A stretch of 64,000 nucleotides of DNA from Haloferax mucosum ATCC BAA-1512 (GTDB lineage Archaea > Halobacteriota > Halobacteria > Halobacteriales > Haloferacaceae), in the NCBI RefSeq assembly GCF_000337815.1, contig NZ_AOLN01000017.1, forward strand, positions 1-64,000, given 5' to 3'. This document shows positions 51,266-60,470 of this stretch, in pieces. Position 1 is the stretch's first letter. Each line of letters starts with the position of its first letter. The position numbers were made by a program, and so were the translations under genes. Under the pieces are notes generated by a model. That model was not told the DNA's origin, made no database searches, and saw only the letters and a list, made by a program, of their open reading frames with translations.

Positions 51266-51681
51266 TGTCGCCGCTCGACGTTCTCCGTGACTACGGTCTA
51301 CGGTCGTTCGTCTACGCGTACCCGTTACAGTTCGGCGTCAGCCTCGGCATCCTCTCCGCAGTGGTCGCACTGGCGGGCGACGGGTCCATCGCCTCGACGT
51401 TCATTTTGTTTTCGGTCATCGGCAGTGTCCTCGGCGTCGTCTACTCCTACGGAGTCGATATCGTTGTAGAGCGCCAGAAATCCGACCGGCAAGAGTCCCA
51501 CGAGGTCGCCAAACCCAACGACGCAACTCGCTCGCTCCACGTACTCTGCGAGCGGTACGCCAACGGCGAGTTGACCGAAGCCCAGTTCGAAGCGAAGTTG
51601 TCGAAACTGCTGGAGACGGAGACAGTCGAATCCGCGCAGGAATACACCTCACGGCGAGAACGAGAATTCCAATCCGAGTAG
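51265..51681 (+). CDS. SHOCT-domain membrane protein
   Basis: 138 residues. Two transmembrane helices (FGVSLGILSAVVALAG and STFILFSVIGSVLGVVYSYG), then a C-terminal SHOCT motif, LHVLCERYANGELTEAQFEAKLSKLL. SHOCT domains mediate oligomerisation or membrane association. I took ATG 51265 since upstream residues in frame do not look like this protein. Confidence 0.78.
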   Translation: MSPLDVLRDYGLRSFVYAYPLQFGVSLGILSAVVALAGDGSIASTFILFSVIGSVLGVVYSYGVDIVVERQKSDRQESHEVAKPNDATRSLHVLCERYANGELTEAQFEAKLSKLLETETVESAQEYTSRREREFQSE

Positions 51682-51723
51682 CGACCAAAAGAACCACAAA
51701 GGCCGACTGATTCTCGGAGGGTA

Positions 51724-51978
51724 ATGCGACCTTCAGTTATCGAACTCCTTCCGGACCTTCTCGAACTGTTCGTCTTCGGAGTCGGGAGCGCAGTCCTCTC
51801 ACTCGCTGGCGCGTACATCGAACGATTCGCACTCCTCACGGTCGAACACGGAAACACCGAACTCGGCGCGTGGGCGGTCGTGATGGGACTGGCAGTGCTC
51901 TACTTCGCGTATCTCCTCGGGACCGACAAGTTCCACCCGAAACTACGGGACGTTCGCTCGACACTCGCACAGCACTGA
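51724..51978 (+). CDS. Small two-TM membrane protein
   Basis: 84 residues. Two helices (LFVFGVGSAVLSLAGAYIE and AWAVVMGLAVLYFAYLLG) separated by a polar loop, then a short basic end. It is in line with the SHOCT gene, 42 bases apart, perhaps in one transcript. No family is recognised. Confidence 0.68.
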   Translation: MRPSVIELLPDLLELFVFGVGSAVLSLAGAYIERFALLTVEHGNTELGAWAVVMGLAVLYFAYLLGTDKFHPKLRDVRSTLAQH

Positions 51979-52016
51979 AAAAGCCGGAGTCGGGGTTTCG
52001 AGGGGAAGCGACCGCG

Positions 52017-53555
52017 TTACGCCAAGAACACGTGACGCGGACGGTCCGCCAGCACGTCACGGCCCCACTGGACCGTGTCGCGGAACTCGTCGGAACGGAA
52101 AAAGCCCATCGCGTCCTCCTGCGAGCGCCACTGGCTGGCGATGAACATGTCGTTTTCGTCTTCGAGGTTGACCATCAGGTCCGTGTCGAAGTGTCCGTCC
52201 ATGTCGTCGAGGAGACCGCCGACGACGCCGAATTTCTCGACGAAATCGCTTCGGTGGTCCGGCTTGACGGTGTAGAACATCCCCATCGTGCCGAAGCCGG
52301 ACTCTTCGCCGGCGCGTTCGACGATGCCGGGAAGTTCCGAGAGGAACCCGGCGGCCGTCTCGGCCGCCGAAGCCGTCTCCCAGATCGAGACGACGGCGTT
52401 GCGGTCGCGGTCGTTTGCCTCGTAGACGGCCGTCTTGACGTGGGTCGGATAATGGTCGAAGTTTCCGCGGAGTCCTTCGACCTCCTCGAACACCTCGTCG
52501 GCGTCGGCTTCGGAGTAGAGGACCGTCGCGTAGACGTCCTCGCCGTGGGGCTTGCCCGCGTAGATGTTCAGGTCGTCGAGTTGGCCGCGAATATCCTCTG
52601 CCCCGGTCTCGTCGCTATCGTCTGCGTCGCCGTGCGGGTGGTCGTCACCGTGGTGGCCGCCGTCGCCGCCGCTGGGGTGCCCGCTCTCGCCATGATGGGG
52701 GCCGCTTTCACCGTGATGATGGCCGCCCTCGTCGTGCGCGTGTGCGTGGTGGTGCGATTCGTCGCCGAACTCGCTCGTCGGGACGGCGTCGCCGTCGAGG
52801 AACGCCCCGAGGTCCGACGGCGGGAAGCGACGGCCGACGTAGAACTCGCCGAACTCGCCGTACTTCGCCGACACCTCGTCGAAGCGCATCTCGTAGACGA
52901 TATCTTTGATGTCGGTCGGGTCGTCGCCGAAGAGTGTGACGCCCCACTCGAACTCCTCGAAACCGACCGAGGAGGCGATGACCTGTTTTATTTTCCCGGC
53001 GTACTTTCGGCCCGTGTCGCCGTGGACAGACATGAGTTCGCGGCGCTCGTCGAACGACAGGTCGTACCAGTTGTGTTCTTCGCCGCGGCGCTTCGACATC
53101 GGATAGAACGAGACGTAGGTGTCGTCCGGAATGTCGGGTTGGAGTTTGCCTTCGATGTAGCGCAAGAGACCGGTGTCGATGTCCTCTTTGTTCCCCTCGA
53201 AGTAGTCGTCCGAGACGTATCCCGACACCTCGGTGACAGAGACGTACGAGGTCGGTTGCTCGGTGAACTCCGCGAGCGCAGTCTGTTCGAACTGGCGCTC
53301 GGCGCGGGAGATGTCGTCCAGCGTCGGCCGGAAGTGGACGACCATGAAGTCGGCTTTGTGGCCGAGCACGGAGAAGACGGCTGACGTTCCCGCGTCGGCG
53401 TCTTCGACCGCTTCGTGAGAGTCGAGATAGGAGATACCCTCCTCGATGGCACGGCGGCGCTCGCGTTCGGGCGCATCACGCCACGCGTCCCAATCGACTG
53501 TTCGGAAATCGTGCAGCGCGAACCAGCCCTCGTCAGTCTGTGGGGCCTCTACCAT
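52017..53555 (-). CDS. pitA: PitA-type fusion: Cld-like heme protein plus ABM domain
   Basis: 512 residues, the haloarchaeal PitA architecture. Residues about 1-245 form a chlorite dismutase/HemQ-like domain (GTSAVFSVLGHKADFMVVHF, YVSFYPMSKRRGE, VGFEEFEWGVTLFGDDPTDIK). A His/Gly/Asp linker follows at about 262-310 (HHHAHAHDEGGHHHG), then an antibiotic-monooxygenase (ABM)-like domain (GTMGMFYTVKPDHRSDFVEK) to the end. HemQ relatives decarboxylate coproheme in heme synthesis; the His in the region YDLSFDERRELMSVHGDTG fits the heme ligand. ATG 53555 gives MVEAPQTDEGW, the family start. Confidence 0.9.
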   Translation of the reverse strand: MVEAPQTDEGWFALHDFRTVDWDAWRDAPERERRRAIEEGISYLDSHEAVEDADAGTSAVFSVLGHKADFMVVHFRPTLDDISRAERQFEQTALAEFTEQPTSYVSVTEVSGYVSDDYFEGNKEDIDTGLLRYIEGKLQPDIPDDTYVSFYPMSKRRGEEHNWYDLSFDERRELMSVHGDTGRKYAGKIKQVIASSVGFEEFEWGVTLFGDDPTDIKDIVYEMRFDEVSAKYGEFGEFYVGRRFPPSDLGAFLDGDAVPTSEFGDESHHHAHAHDEGGHHHGESGPHHGESGHPSGGDGGHHGDDHPHGDADDSDETGAEDIRGQLDDLNIYAGKPHGEDVYATVLYSEADADEVFEEVEGLRGNFDHYPTHVKTAVYEANDRDRNAVVSIWETASAAETAAGFLSELPGIVERAGEESGFGTMGMFYTVKPDHRSDFVEKFGVVGGLLDDMDGHFDTDLMVNLEDENDMFIASQWRSQEDAMGFFRSDEFRDTVQWGRDVLADRPRHVFLA

Positions 53556-53812
53556 ATCCGATGGTACGGAGGCATCCGGTATTGAAGTTGCGAGTCGTTT
53601 TCGCATTTCGGGAAACGTGATACAGCCCCTAAATCGGGATGCACCCGCCGTTTCAGACGTGAGAGGGGCGTAAAGACGAAAGAAATGCAGACTCGTCGAT
53701 AGGCGGGCAGACAGACGAACTGGTAATGGACAAACGAGCGGACAATAGACGGGAGGACGAACGGTCAGTAGAAGGACGGACCAGTGGACGGTTGACGGAC
53801 GGTTGGGTGCGA

Positions 53813-55606
53813 CTATCCGCCGAGGACCGTCGGCCCGAATATCATGAGGAGCAGGGATGCGAGCATCGTGAGTCCGATAGAGGTCGTGATGGTTCGAACC
53901 ATCGTGTGCCTGTCGTCAACCGGAAGCCGCGAGACGACGGCTTCGGCCGCGGTTCTGAGGATGCGCCCCCCGTCGAGTGGGTAGCCGGGGATGCAGTTGA
54001 AAAGCCCCAGTTGGAGGTTAATCCACGCCGTCCAAAACAGCAGGTTGGCGAGGAGGAAGACGCCGCCGCCGAGGAAGCCGAACGGACCGCCGACCTGATA
54101 GAAGTTGATGATGTCGCCGGTAAAGCCCGGGAAGTTCGGAATGCCGATGACGACGGAGGCAAGCGGCAAGAGAAGCGAGACGTAGACGAGTTGGAGCGGC
54201 GAGCCGGACAGCGCGCTGGCGACCCCACCGGACTCGTCGCCGCCGTCACCGCCGAGAAGCGAGAGGTACGTTCCCGCGGGGTACTCCTGTGTCCCAAAGT
54301 CGGTGAGGAGAAGCCCGCTCGTTCCTTGGAAGATGTTGACCCCAAGGAAGCCGTTTCCGTCCTGCGGGTTCTCGGCGAGCGTCACGTCGTACGTCTGCAC
54401 GGAGCCGTCTTGGTACACTTCGACGGGGACGGTCTGTCCCGGTTCGGTTCGGTCGAGTGCTTCCTGTAAATCGGTCGAGGAGGCAATGCGCTCGCCACCG
54501 AGGGACGTGATGATGAGCGGCTCAGTCGTGTTCGTCGCGTTGAAAAGCGGCTGGTCCACCGCGATGTTCGTGATGTACGCACCGACCGGAATCGTCCGCT
54601 CACCGGCCGACGTGTCGAGTCGAGCGAAACGGGAGTCGCCGACTGCGGCTTGGAACTCCGCGAGCGTGGAGACGGCCGTTCCGTTGACGGCCGTCACGCG
54701 AATGGGGTCGTCGTCCGACTCGACGGTGAGGTTCGCCGGGTTACCCGCGACCGACCCGGCGACGACGAGTTCCCGCGCGACCGACACGGTTTGCTCGCCG
54801 TCAACCTCGACGGAGATGGTCTGGTCTTCGGCGTCGAGAAGCGCCGCGTCGAGTTCCTGCGTGGTGTTGACCGGCGTTCCTTCGATCGCCGTCACGCGGT
54901 CGCCGCTTGCGATACCGGCGACATCAGCAGGCGACCCGGCGTACGCGCCGGAGACGGCGACGCCCGGCGCGACCGAAATCGAGCCGATAACAGGACCGAA
55001 GAGCAACGCGAACGCGACGAGCGTCACTGCGAAGTTGTTCGTCACGCCGGCGGCGAACATCCGGGATTTACCGCCGCGGTCGGCGCGGCGTTGGCTCTCT
55101 TCCGACGGTTCGACGAACGCACCGACCGGAAGGATCGTCAAGAGAACGATTCCCATCGACTCCACGTCGATACCTTCGACGCGGCTGAGCACGCCGTGAC
55201 CGCCCTCGTGGACGACCAAGCCGACGAGGAGACCGAAGAGAATCTCCGGGGCGACAGAAAGCGGGAGGAAGTCGTTGACCCCGGGGATGACGAGGAAGTT
55301 CTGCGGTTGGTTCACCTGCGTCGGGGCCGGCGGGTTGTTGAGGATGAAGACCGCCTGATAGACGAGGAGGACGAACGTCCCGACCATGATGACGAGGGCG
55401 ATACCGAGACCGATGTTACTCCACGCGCGCCAGAATCGCTTCGGAGTAGCGAGTCTGTCGAGGAGTTCACGGCCGCGACGGGTGTGAACCGTCATGAGGG
55501 GACCCTGCACGCGAACGTACTCGGGGAGAATCCCGCGAGTACGCAACAGCGTCGCAAGGAGGGAATAAGCGATGAATCCGGCGAGGATCCACAGCAGCGT
55601 GTTCAT
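53813..55606 (-). CDS. Site-2 protease family (S2P) metalloprotease with PDZ domains
   Basis: 597 residues, intramembrane zinc protease. The HExxH-like motif is VVHEGGHGVLS near residue 140. The second site is NCIPGYPLDGGRILRT near residue 545 (the NxxPxxPxDGG motif). Between them are two or three PDZ-like repeats (AYAGSPADVAGIASGDRVTAIEGTPV, TSLGGERIASSTDLQEAL). About six membrane helices. It would clip membrane-bound regulators. ATG 55606 starts MNTLLWILAGFIAYSL; nine codons upstream are not needed. Confidence 0.9.
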   Translation of the reverse strand: MNTLLWILAGFIAYSLLATLLRTRGILPEYVRVQGPLMTVHTRRGRELLDRLATPKRFWRAWSNIGLGIALVIMVGTFVLLVYQAVFILNNPPAPTQVNQPQNFLVIPGVNDFLPLSVAPEILFGLLVGLVVHEGGHGVLSRVEGIDVESMGIVLLTILPVGAFVEPSEESQRRADRGGKSRMFAAGVTNNFAVTLVAFALLFGPVIGSISVAPGVAVSGAYAGSPADVAGIASGDRVTAIEGTPVNTTQELDAALLDAEDQTISVEVDGEQTVSVARELVVAGSVAGNPANLTVESDDDPIRVTAVNGTAVSTLAEFQAAVGDSRFARLDTSAGERTIPVGAYITNIAVDQPLFNATNTTEPLIITSLGGERIASSTDLQEALDRTEPGQTVPVEVYQDGSVQTYDVTLAENPQDGNGFLGVNIFQGTSGLLLTDFGTQEYPAGTYLSLLGGDGGDESGGVASALSGSPLQLVYVSLLLPLASVVIGIPNFPGFTGDIINFYQVGGPFGFLGGGVFLLANLLFWTAWINLQLGLFNCIPGYPLDGGRILRTAAEAVVSRLPVDDRHTMVRTITTSIGLTMLASLLLMIFGPTVLGG

Positions 55607-55693
55607 CGCCCGGAAGGAAGCGACGCGCGCCAAAAGGCGTTCGGGTTGTCGAACCGGCGTGCTACTCGAAACGAACGCGGTGCGGTCGGAGTA

Positions 55694-56191
55694 TTACGAG
55701 TCTGCATCGTCGTCGTCACCGGACGACTCGACTTCGACTTCGATGCCGTTGTCGTCTGCGTCCGAATCCGCGTCAACCGCGTCTTCAGATTCGTCGCCTG
55801 CGGATTCGTGTCCATCCCTCGTCGCATCACTGTCGTCGGCCGCCGAGTCGTCTTCGTCACCGTCGGCGTCGTCCGACTCGGCGTCGGTTTCGTCGGTCGC
55901 TTCGTCGTCCGGGTCGTGTTCGACGGTAACCGTCGCGTCCTCGTCGGTCTCGACCGAGCGTTCTTCCAGTGCGATGTCGGTGAAAGTGCCCGAGGAGGAC
56001 GACCGGAGTCGGTAGACGGCGTAGGCGACGCCGGCGAGGAGGAGAACAGCGAGGAACAGGCGACCGTAGGACCGGCCACCAGCGTCGTCAGCGACGTCCG
56101 CCTGCTCGGATTCTGGGTCGAACTCCTCTAGTTCGACGTCGAATTCGTCTTGCGCTTCCTCGACGGATCGGATGAAGTCGATGAGAGACAT
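55694..56191 (-). CDS. Acidic single-TM membrane protein
   Basis: 165 residues. A short cytosolic N-terminal part (MSLIDFIRSVEEAQDEF), one transmembrane helix (LFLAVLLLAGVAYAVYRL), then about 100 residues made almost only of Asp, Glu, Ser, Ala and Thr. This is a long acidic low-complexity tail. Same strand and 87 bases ahead of the S2P protease gene, so it may be a partner or substrate. No family is recognised. Confidence 0.7.
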   Translation of the reverse strand: MSLIDFIRSVEEAQDEFDVELEEFDPESEQADVADDAGGRSYGRLFLAVLLLAGVAYAVYRLRSSSSGTFTDIALEERSVETDEDATVTVEHDPDDEATDETDAESDDADGDEDDSAADDSDATRDGHESAGDESEDAVDADSDADDNGIEVEVESSGDDDDADS

Positions 56192-56283
56192 GTGAAATCA
56201 CTGCGGCGAGGCCGCGGCGGGTCGCTCGGAGGAACGAACCTGCGTCGCAGTACGTAGGACACGGACATAAGTCGTGTCCCAGA

Positions 56284-56317
56284 AGGGTTTTATCCGATGG
56301 GGGAAGCATCGAGAGCT
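56284..56317 (+). promoter_or_regulatory. TATA box deciding the LURP-like start
   Basis: GGTTTTATCC at 56285-56294 is about 25 bases before ATG 56318. The other in-frame ATG, at 56297, would be inside or before the transcription start, so 56318 is preferred. Confidence 0.5.
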
Positions 56318-56857
56318 ATGTTCGACAGCTCCCGGTACGAGGTCCGACAGAAGGTCTCTATCAGCACGAAGTACGTCGTCTACGAGGACGGCACGCCTAT
56401 CCTCTCCGCGAAGAAAAAGAAGTTCAAACTCAAAGAGGACTTCCGCCTGAAAGACTACGACAGCGGCGACGAACGCTTCCGGGTGAAAGCTGACAGCGTG
56501 CTCGACGTGTCCGCGGCCTACGACATCGTTGACAGTCAAACGGGCGAGCGCGTCGGTGCGGTCAAACGCGGCGCGTTCTCGTTCGCAAAACACACCTACC
56601 AACTGCTCGGCCCGGACGGGTCGGTCGTCGGCAGAATCGTCGAAGACAACGTGCCGATGGCTATTGCCCGACGCGTCCTCTCGACGCTCATCCCCTTTTC
56701 GTACCGCATCGAAAACGCGGCCGGCGAGCCAGTCGGCTCTATCGGCGAGCAGTTCTCGTTCCGGGACAAGTACACCATCGACATCGACACAGAACAGATG
56801 GACCCGCGACTCCTCGTCGTCGGTGCCGTCGTTATCGACGCCATCGAAGAGAACTAA
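56318..56857 (+). CDS. LURP-one-related (Tubby/scramblase-like) protein
   Basis: 179 residues, beta-rich, starting MFDSSRYEVRQKV. Strands such as KYVVYEDGTPILSAKKKKFK, YDIVDSQTGERVGAVKRG and YQLLGPDGSVVGRIVEDN, with FSFRDKYTIDID at the end, match the LOR beta-barrel of the LURP-one-related/scramblase fold. Its function in archaea is unknown; membrane-lipid or nucleic-acid association has been proposed for relatives. Confidence 0.8.
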   Translation: MFDSSRYEVRQKVSISTKYVVYEDGTPILSAKKKKFKLKEDFRLKDYDSGDERFRVKADSVLDVSAAYDIVDSQTGERVGAVKRGAFSFAKHTYQLLGPDGSVVGRIVEDNVPMAIARRVLSTLIPFSYRIENAAGEPVGSIGEQFSFRDKYTIDIDTEQMDPRLLVVGAVVIDAIEEN

Positions 56858-56908
56858 TCGAAAGGCGCGACATTTCGCGGACGGCGAGGCTAAAATCAAA
56901 ATAGTAAT

Positions 56909-56928
56909 CCGACAACTATTTTGTCGGT
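56909..56928. repeat. Inverted repeat before the surface-protein gene
   Basis: CCGACAA-CTATT-TTGTCGG is a 7-bp stem with a 5-base loop, about 7 bases before ATG 56935. It could be an operator or the terminator of the preceding gene. Confidence 0.45.
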
Positions 56929-56934
56929 TAGAAT

Positions 56935-57582
56935 ATGATTTTATTTGATATGTTTGAGCGAGTCAGAGACGCAGTTCGCCTGCTGTTCGTCGCTACTGTG
57001 CTCATCGGTGCAGTGGTCGGCGGCACTGGAGTTGCTACTGCAGAGAGTTCGAATTCGTCGGTGTCGTTTGTAACCGAAGACGGAAAGGTGACGGTGCAAC
57101 CAGCAGAGAATCAGACGATTCGCGCGACGAGCGACCTCGAATCGGGAGCCAACGTCAACCTGCGCGTGGAGGCAGCCGGCGACACGGAACCGTTCCTCAG
57201 GACGAGAGCGACCACCGTCGGTGAGGACGGAAATTTCTCGGCCACATTCAATTTCTCCGAGGTTCCGGACGGAGGTACGTTCACTATTACTGCCGAGATT
57301 TATACGGGACCGAACGGAGACGAGTTCGACGTTGAAAGCAAGGGTGTCGTCGTTGGAAATACTGAGAACATGACCACCGAAACCGCGACGGCAACCGAGA
57401 CAACAGCGGATGAGACGACTGCAACCGAATCCGACGCCTCGACGAACGAGACGGCCGCCGGGACTGAGACGGCCCAGCAGGGTGAAAGCGGAATTATGGC
57501 ACCCGGATTCGGCATCGGAACCGCTGTGTTTGCATTCACCGCAGTCGGTGCAGTTGCGTTCCTCGCTGGACGACGAGCGTAG
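56935..57582 (+). CDS. Surface protein with PGF-CTERM-type C-terminus
   Basis: 215 residues. A Sec-type signal (LLFVATVLIGAVVGGTGVATAE) is followed by a beta-domain of about 100 residues (SVSFVTEDGKVTVQPAEN to SKGVVVGNTEN). A Thr/Glu/Ala-rich stalk follows, then APGFGIG, a hydrophobic helix and AGRRA at the end. That end is the tripartite PGF-CTERM signal processed by archaeosortase ArtA to a lipid anchor. The stalk should be glycosylated. The domain may be of BGTF type; that is a guess. The start could also be the internal ATG at 56950. Confidence 0.8.
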   Translation: MILFDMFERVRDAVRLLFVATVLIGAVVGGTGVATAESSNSSVSFVTEDGKVTVQPAENQTIRATSDLESGANVNLRVEAAGDTEPFLRTRATTVGEDGNFSATFNFSEVPDGGTFTITAEIYTGPNGDEFDVESKGVVVGNTENMTTETATATETTADETTATESDASTNETAAGTETAQQGESGIMAPGFGIGTAVFAFTAVGAVAFLAGRRA

Positions 57583-57657
57583 TCCGAAGGCCGAGAGAAT
57601 CGAACGACCGAGCGTCGGTATCTGAGACCGGTCTCAGCGTCCCGACGTGTGCGGTCT

Positions 57658-59313
57658 TCAGTCTTCGCGTCGCAGTCGCTTGACGACGAAGTCCTGTTCT
57701 AATTCGCCGAGGAACTCGCCGAGACGCGGCCCCTGGGTGTCGTCGAAAAAGAGGCGATACCCGGCGGCGAAGAAGTCGCCCATCTCGATATCGTGTTCGC
57801 GGGCGGTCTCGTAAATTTCGCCTTGAATCTCCTCGCCGTCGTGGCCTTCGGCGACGAAGTCGGCGAGGTCGTCGAGTGCCGACTCGACCGCAGGCTCGAA
57901 GTCGAAGTCGGGGAGTTCGACCTGCAGACGGTAGTTGTACTGGTTGTCCATCTTCTCGGCCCAGCGGCGGGCGCGTTCGACCCGACCGAGCGCCTCTTGG
58001 ATGACCGCTTCCGGCGTGTCGTCGTCGAAAAAGCCCTCGTTGCGCGCCATCTTGATGCGGAGGTCCTCGTCGTCGGTCATACCGAGGACGGCCGCGAAGG
58101 TGTAGGGAAGTCGGATGCGGTCTTCCCGAACGTCGTCAACGACGAAGGGGTACGCGCGCTTGGCAAAGCGGGTGAGGCTGTCGTCGTCCACCTCGCCGAA
58201 GTAAGCGCGCTCGAATCGGTCGAAGTCATCGACCAGTTGGTCGAGACGAGTCAAATCGAGGTCGCGGGCCTTCCGCGGGTTGAGCGCGAAGAAGTACCGA
58301 AGCACCTCGGGTTCGAGTAGTTCGAGCATCTCCGGGACGGTGACGATGTTTCCGGCCGACGACGAGAGCGCCTTGCCGTTGAGTGTGAACCACTCGTAGA
58401 CCATCGGCACCGGCGGTTCGATTTCGAGGACGTTCTCGGCGATGTCCTTGCCGGAGGGCCACGAGCCTTCGGCGTGGTCCTTGCCGAACGGTTCGTGATC
58501 GACGCCGAGGACCTGCCACTGGCCGGGCCACTCGAAGCGCCACGGAAGCTTGCCGTCGCGGAACGTCGCGGTGCCCTCGTGTCCACAGCCGTCGATGGTG
58601 TTGTCGCCGACGGTCATGTCAGTACAGGTGTATTCGACGGTTCCGGTGTCGAGGTCGATATCCGTGACCGTCTCCGTAATCTTCCCGCACGCTTCGCAGA
58701 CGGGATTGAACGGAACGTAGTCGGCATCGACTTTCGATTGGTACTCGCTGAGGACCTCGCGGGCGGTGTCGATGTGTTCGAGGACGTGTTCGACGACGGG
58801 GTCGAAATCGCCGTTTTCGTACAGTTCGGTGTTCGAAATCATCTCCACCGGCACGCCGAGACGGTCGGCGTCGGCCTTCAGCAGGGCCGCGAAGTGTGCC
58901 GCGTAAGATTCGGTTTCGCCGAACGGGTCCGGAATCGACGTGTACGGCTTGCCGAGGTTGCGGCCGAGTGCGCCGGCATCGACTTCGCCGAGTCCGACGA
59001 TGTTGCCGTCGGCGTCAGCAAGCTTTCGCGGCAGTTTTCGGAGCGGGTCCTTGTCGTCGCTCGTGAAGACCTGCCGGACTTCGTGGCCGCGCTCGCGGAG
59101 TACTTCGGCGACGAAGTAACCGCGCATGATTTCGTTGAAGTTTCCGAGGTGGGCGACACCAGACGGAGAGACGCCGCCTTTGATGACGACGGGTTCGTCC
59201 GGGTCGCGGCTCTCGATTTCGTCTGCAACGTCGTCGGCCCAGAAATCGTGGTGGTCGTCGCCAGATTCGGGCACACCGTCGGAATCGACGGGGGAGGCTT
59301 CGTCTGTCGTCAT
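57658..59313 (-). CDS. lysS: Lysyl-tRNA synthetase, class I
   Basis: 551 residues, the archaeal class I LysRS. The HIGH motif is SGVAHLGN (in GGVSPSGVAHLGNF), and the KMSKS-like motif is ALSSSAGN. A zinc knuckle VCEACGKI...CTDMTVG...CGHE sits in the middle. The C-terminal alpha-helix cage binds the anticodon. ATG 59313 begins MTTDEASPVDSDG; the longer open frame to 59478 lies inside the pyrH gene and is excluded. One base separates it from the pyrH stop on the same strand. Confidence 0.95.
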   Translation of the reverse strand: MTTDEASPVDSDGVPESGDDHHDFWADDVADEIESRDPDEPVVIKGGVSPSGVAHLGNFNEIMRGYFVAEVLRERGHEVRQVFTSDDKDPLRKLPRKLADADGNIVGLGEVDAGALGRNLGKPYTSIPDPFGETESYAAHFAALLKADADRLGVPVEMISNTELYENGDFDPVVEHVLEHIDTAREVLSEYQSKVDADYVPFNPVCEACGKITETVTDIDLDTGTVEYTCTDMTVGDNTIDGCGHEGTATFRDGKLPWRFEWPGQWQVLGVDHEPFGKDHAEGSWPSGKDIAENVLEIEPPVPMVYEWFTLNGKALSSSAGNIVTVPEMLELLEPEVLRYFFALNPRKARDLDLTRLDQLVDDFDRFERAYFGEVDDDSLTRFAKRAYPFVVDDVREDRIRLPYTFAAVLGMTDDEDLRIKMARNEGFFDDDTPEAVIQEALGRVERARRWAEKMDNQYNYRLQVELPDFDFEPAVESALDDLADFVAEGHDGEEIQGEIYETAREHDIEMGDFFAAGYRLFFDDTQGPRLGEFLGELEQDFVVKRLRRED

Positions 59314-59314
59314 C

Positions 59315-60028
59315 TCACTGTGCCCAGTAGGTCGGTTCGTCGCCGCCCTCGGGGATGATGTCGGTACCCGTGTGTTCGCCGCGGAGGACGGCGGGTTCGA
59401 TTCGGTCGGGGTTCGTGCCGTCGAGGACGATAGTGCGCATTTTCGCGCGCTCGATGAGTTTCGCGGCGAGCAAATCAACCGGTGCCGACGACCCGGCGTT
59501 CATCTCGATGTCACCGATAACGTCCACGAGTTCGCCCGCGGTCATCTCCTCGAATTTCGTCGCGTCGGGGTCGGTGTTCGGGTCGGCGCTAAAGACGCCG
59601 TCAACGCTGGTCGCGTAGATGAGCAGGTCGGCATCGACGTACTCTGCGAGTGCGGCCGCGACGGCGTCCGTCGTCTGGCCGGGCATGACGCCGCCCATCA
59701 CGGAGATATCACCGCGTCGGATGGCGTCTCCCGCTTCCTCGTAGTCGTGGGCGACCTTCGGGTCAACCTGCGCGCCGAGTGCCGCGATGAGCAAGCGCGC
59801 GTTGATTCGAGTCACGTCGATACCGAACTGGTCAAGTTGTACTTCGTTCGCGCCGAGGTCACGGGCCGCACTGATGTAATCGCGGGCGACACCGCCGCCG
59901 CCGACGACTGCACCGATTTCACACCCGTTTCTGGCGAGGGTCTCGACGACGGCCGCGTGTTCTTCTACGCGACGAGCGTCGAGGTCCGGCGCGAGCACAC
60001 TTCCGCCGATGGAGATGACGACTCTCAT
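59315..60028 (-). CDS. pyrH: UMP kinase, archaeal type
   Basis: 237 residues of amino-acid-kinase fold. It phosphorylates UMP to UDP in pyrimidine synthesis. It begins MRVVISIGGSVLAPDLD, has GAVVGGGGVARDYISAA, and ends with the segment NAGSSAPVDLLAAKLIERA and ALRGEHTGTDIIP-like sequence. Archaeal UMP kinases lack GTP regulation. It is the upstream gene of lysS in a two-gene operon. Confidence 0.95.
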   Translation of the reverse strand: MRVVISIGGSVLAPDLDARRVEEHAAVVETLARNGCEIGAVVGGGGVARDYISAARDLGANEVQLDQFGIDVTRINARLLIAALGAQVDPKVAHDYEEAGDAIRRGDISVMGGVMPGQTTDAVAAALAEYVDADLLIYATSVDGVFSADPNTDPDATKFEEMTAGELVDVIGDIEMNAGSSAPVDLLAAKLIERAKMRTIVLDGTNPDRIEPAVLRGEHTGTDIIPEGGDEPTYWAQ

Positions 60029-60121
60029 TGCACACGGGTATCCGTGAGCGCATCTTAAGGGTTATCAAGTGCGAGACACCCGTGTCGAGGAGTTTAAACC
60101 ACGTTCGCGGCGAGTATTGGT
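60028..60121. promoter_or_regulatory. Divergent promoter pair with shared inverted repeat
   Basis: For pyrH, CCTTAAGATG on the minus strand at about 60050-60060 is a TATA-like box 25 bases before the ATG. For the plus-strand gene, GAGTTTAAACC at 60088-60098 lies 25-28 bases before ATG 60122. ACACGGGT (60032-60039) and ACCCGTGT (60078-60085) form an inverted pair spanning both starts. Confidence 0.5.
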
Positions 60122-60445
60122 ATGCGACTCGTCACCGTGGAAACGGTTACGCTCCTCGTCGTCGGTTGGATGCTCGCTCTCGGCGCGATTTTCATCCGCC
60201 ACCGACGCGGCGAGTTCGACCGACGGACTGGACTCAACTGGGTGTTGGTGGCGTGTTTCTCGGTTGGCTGGGCGCTGTGGCAGTACGACACGCTACCGGC
60301 GACTGCGGACACGACACTCGGGGCGGTGGCACCGTGGGTTGCGACCCTACTGGGCTTCGTCGGTGTCGCGGTCGCGCTCTACCTCTATCGGACGCGTCCG
60401 CGGGCCACCGACGACACCTCGTCTTCTCCTTCGGAGCAGTCTTAA
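60122..60445 (+). CDS. Three-TM membrane protein
   Basis: 107 residues. Helices are VTLLVVGWMLALGAIFI, LNWVLVACFSVGWALW and VAPWVATLLGFVGVAVALYLY; the end is a polar tail. No family is recognised. It may share a regulator with pyrH (see the divergent promoter). Confidence 0.7.
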   Translation: MRLVTVETVTLLVVGWMLALGAIFIRHRRGEFDRRTGLNWVLVACFSVGWALWQYDTLPATADTTLGAVAPWVATLLGFVGVAVALYLYRTRPRATDDTSSSPSEQS

Positions 60446-60470
60446 ACCGGCAGAGACCGTCACTTCGGCT

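Noticed and set aside
53740-53812. GGACGGTTGACGGACGGTT repeat
   Set aside because: A short, imperfect repeat in an intergenic stretch with no further copies.
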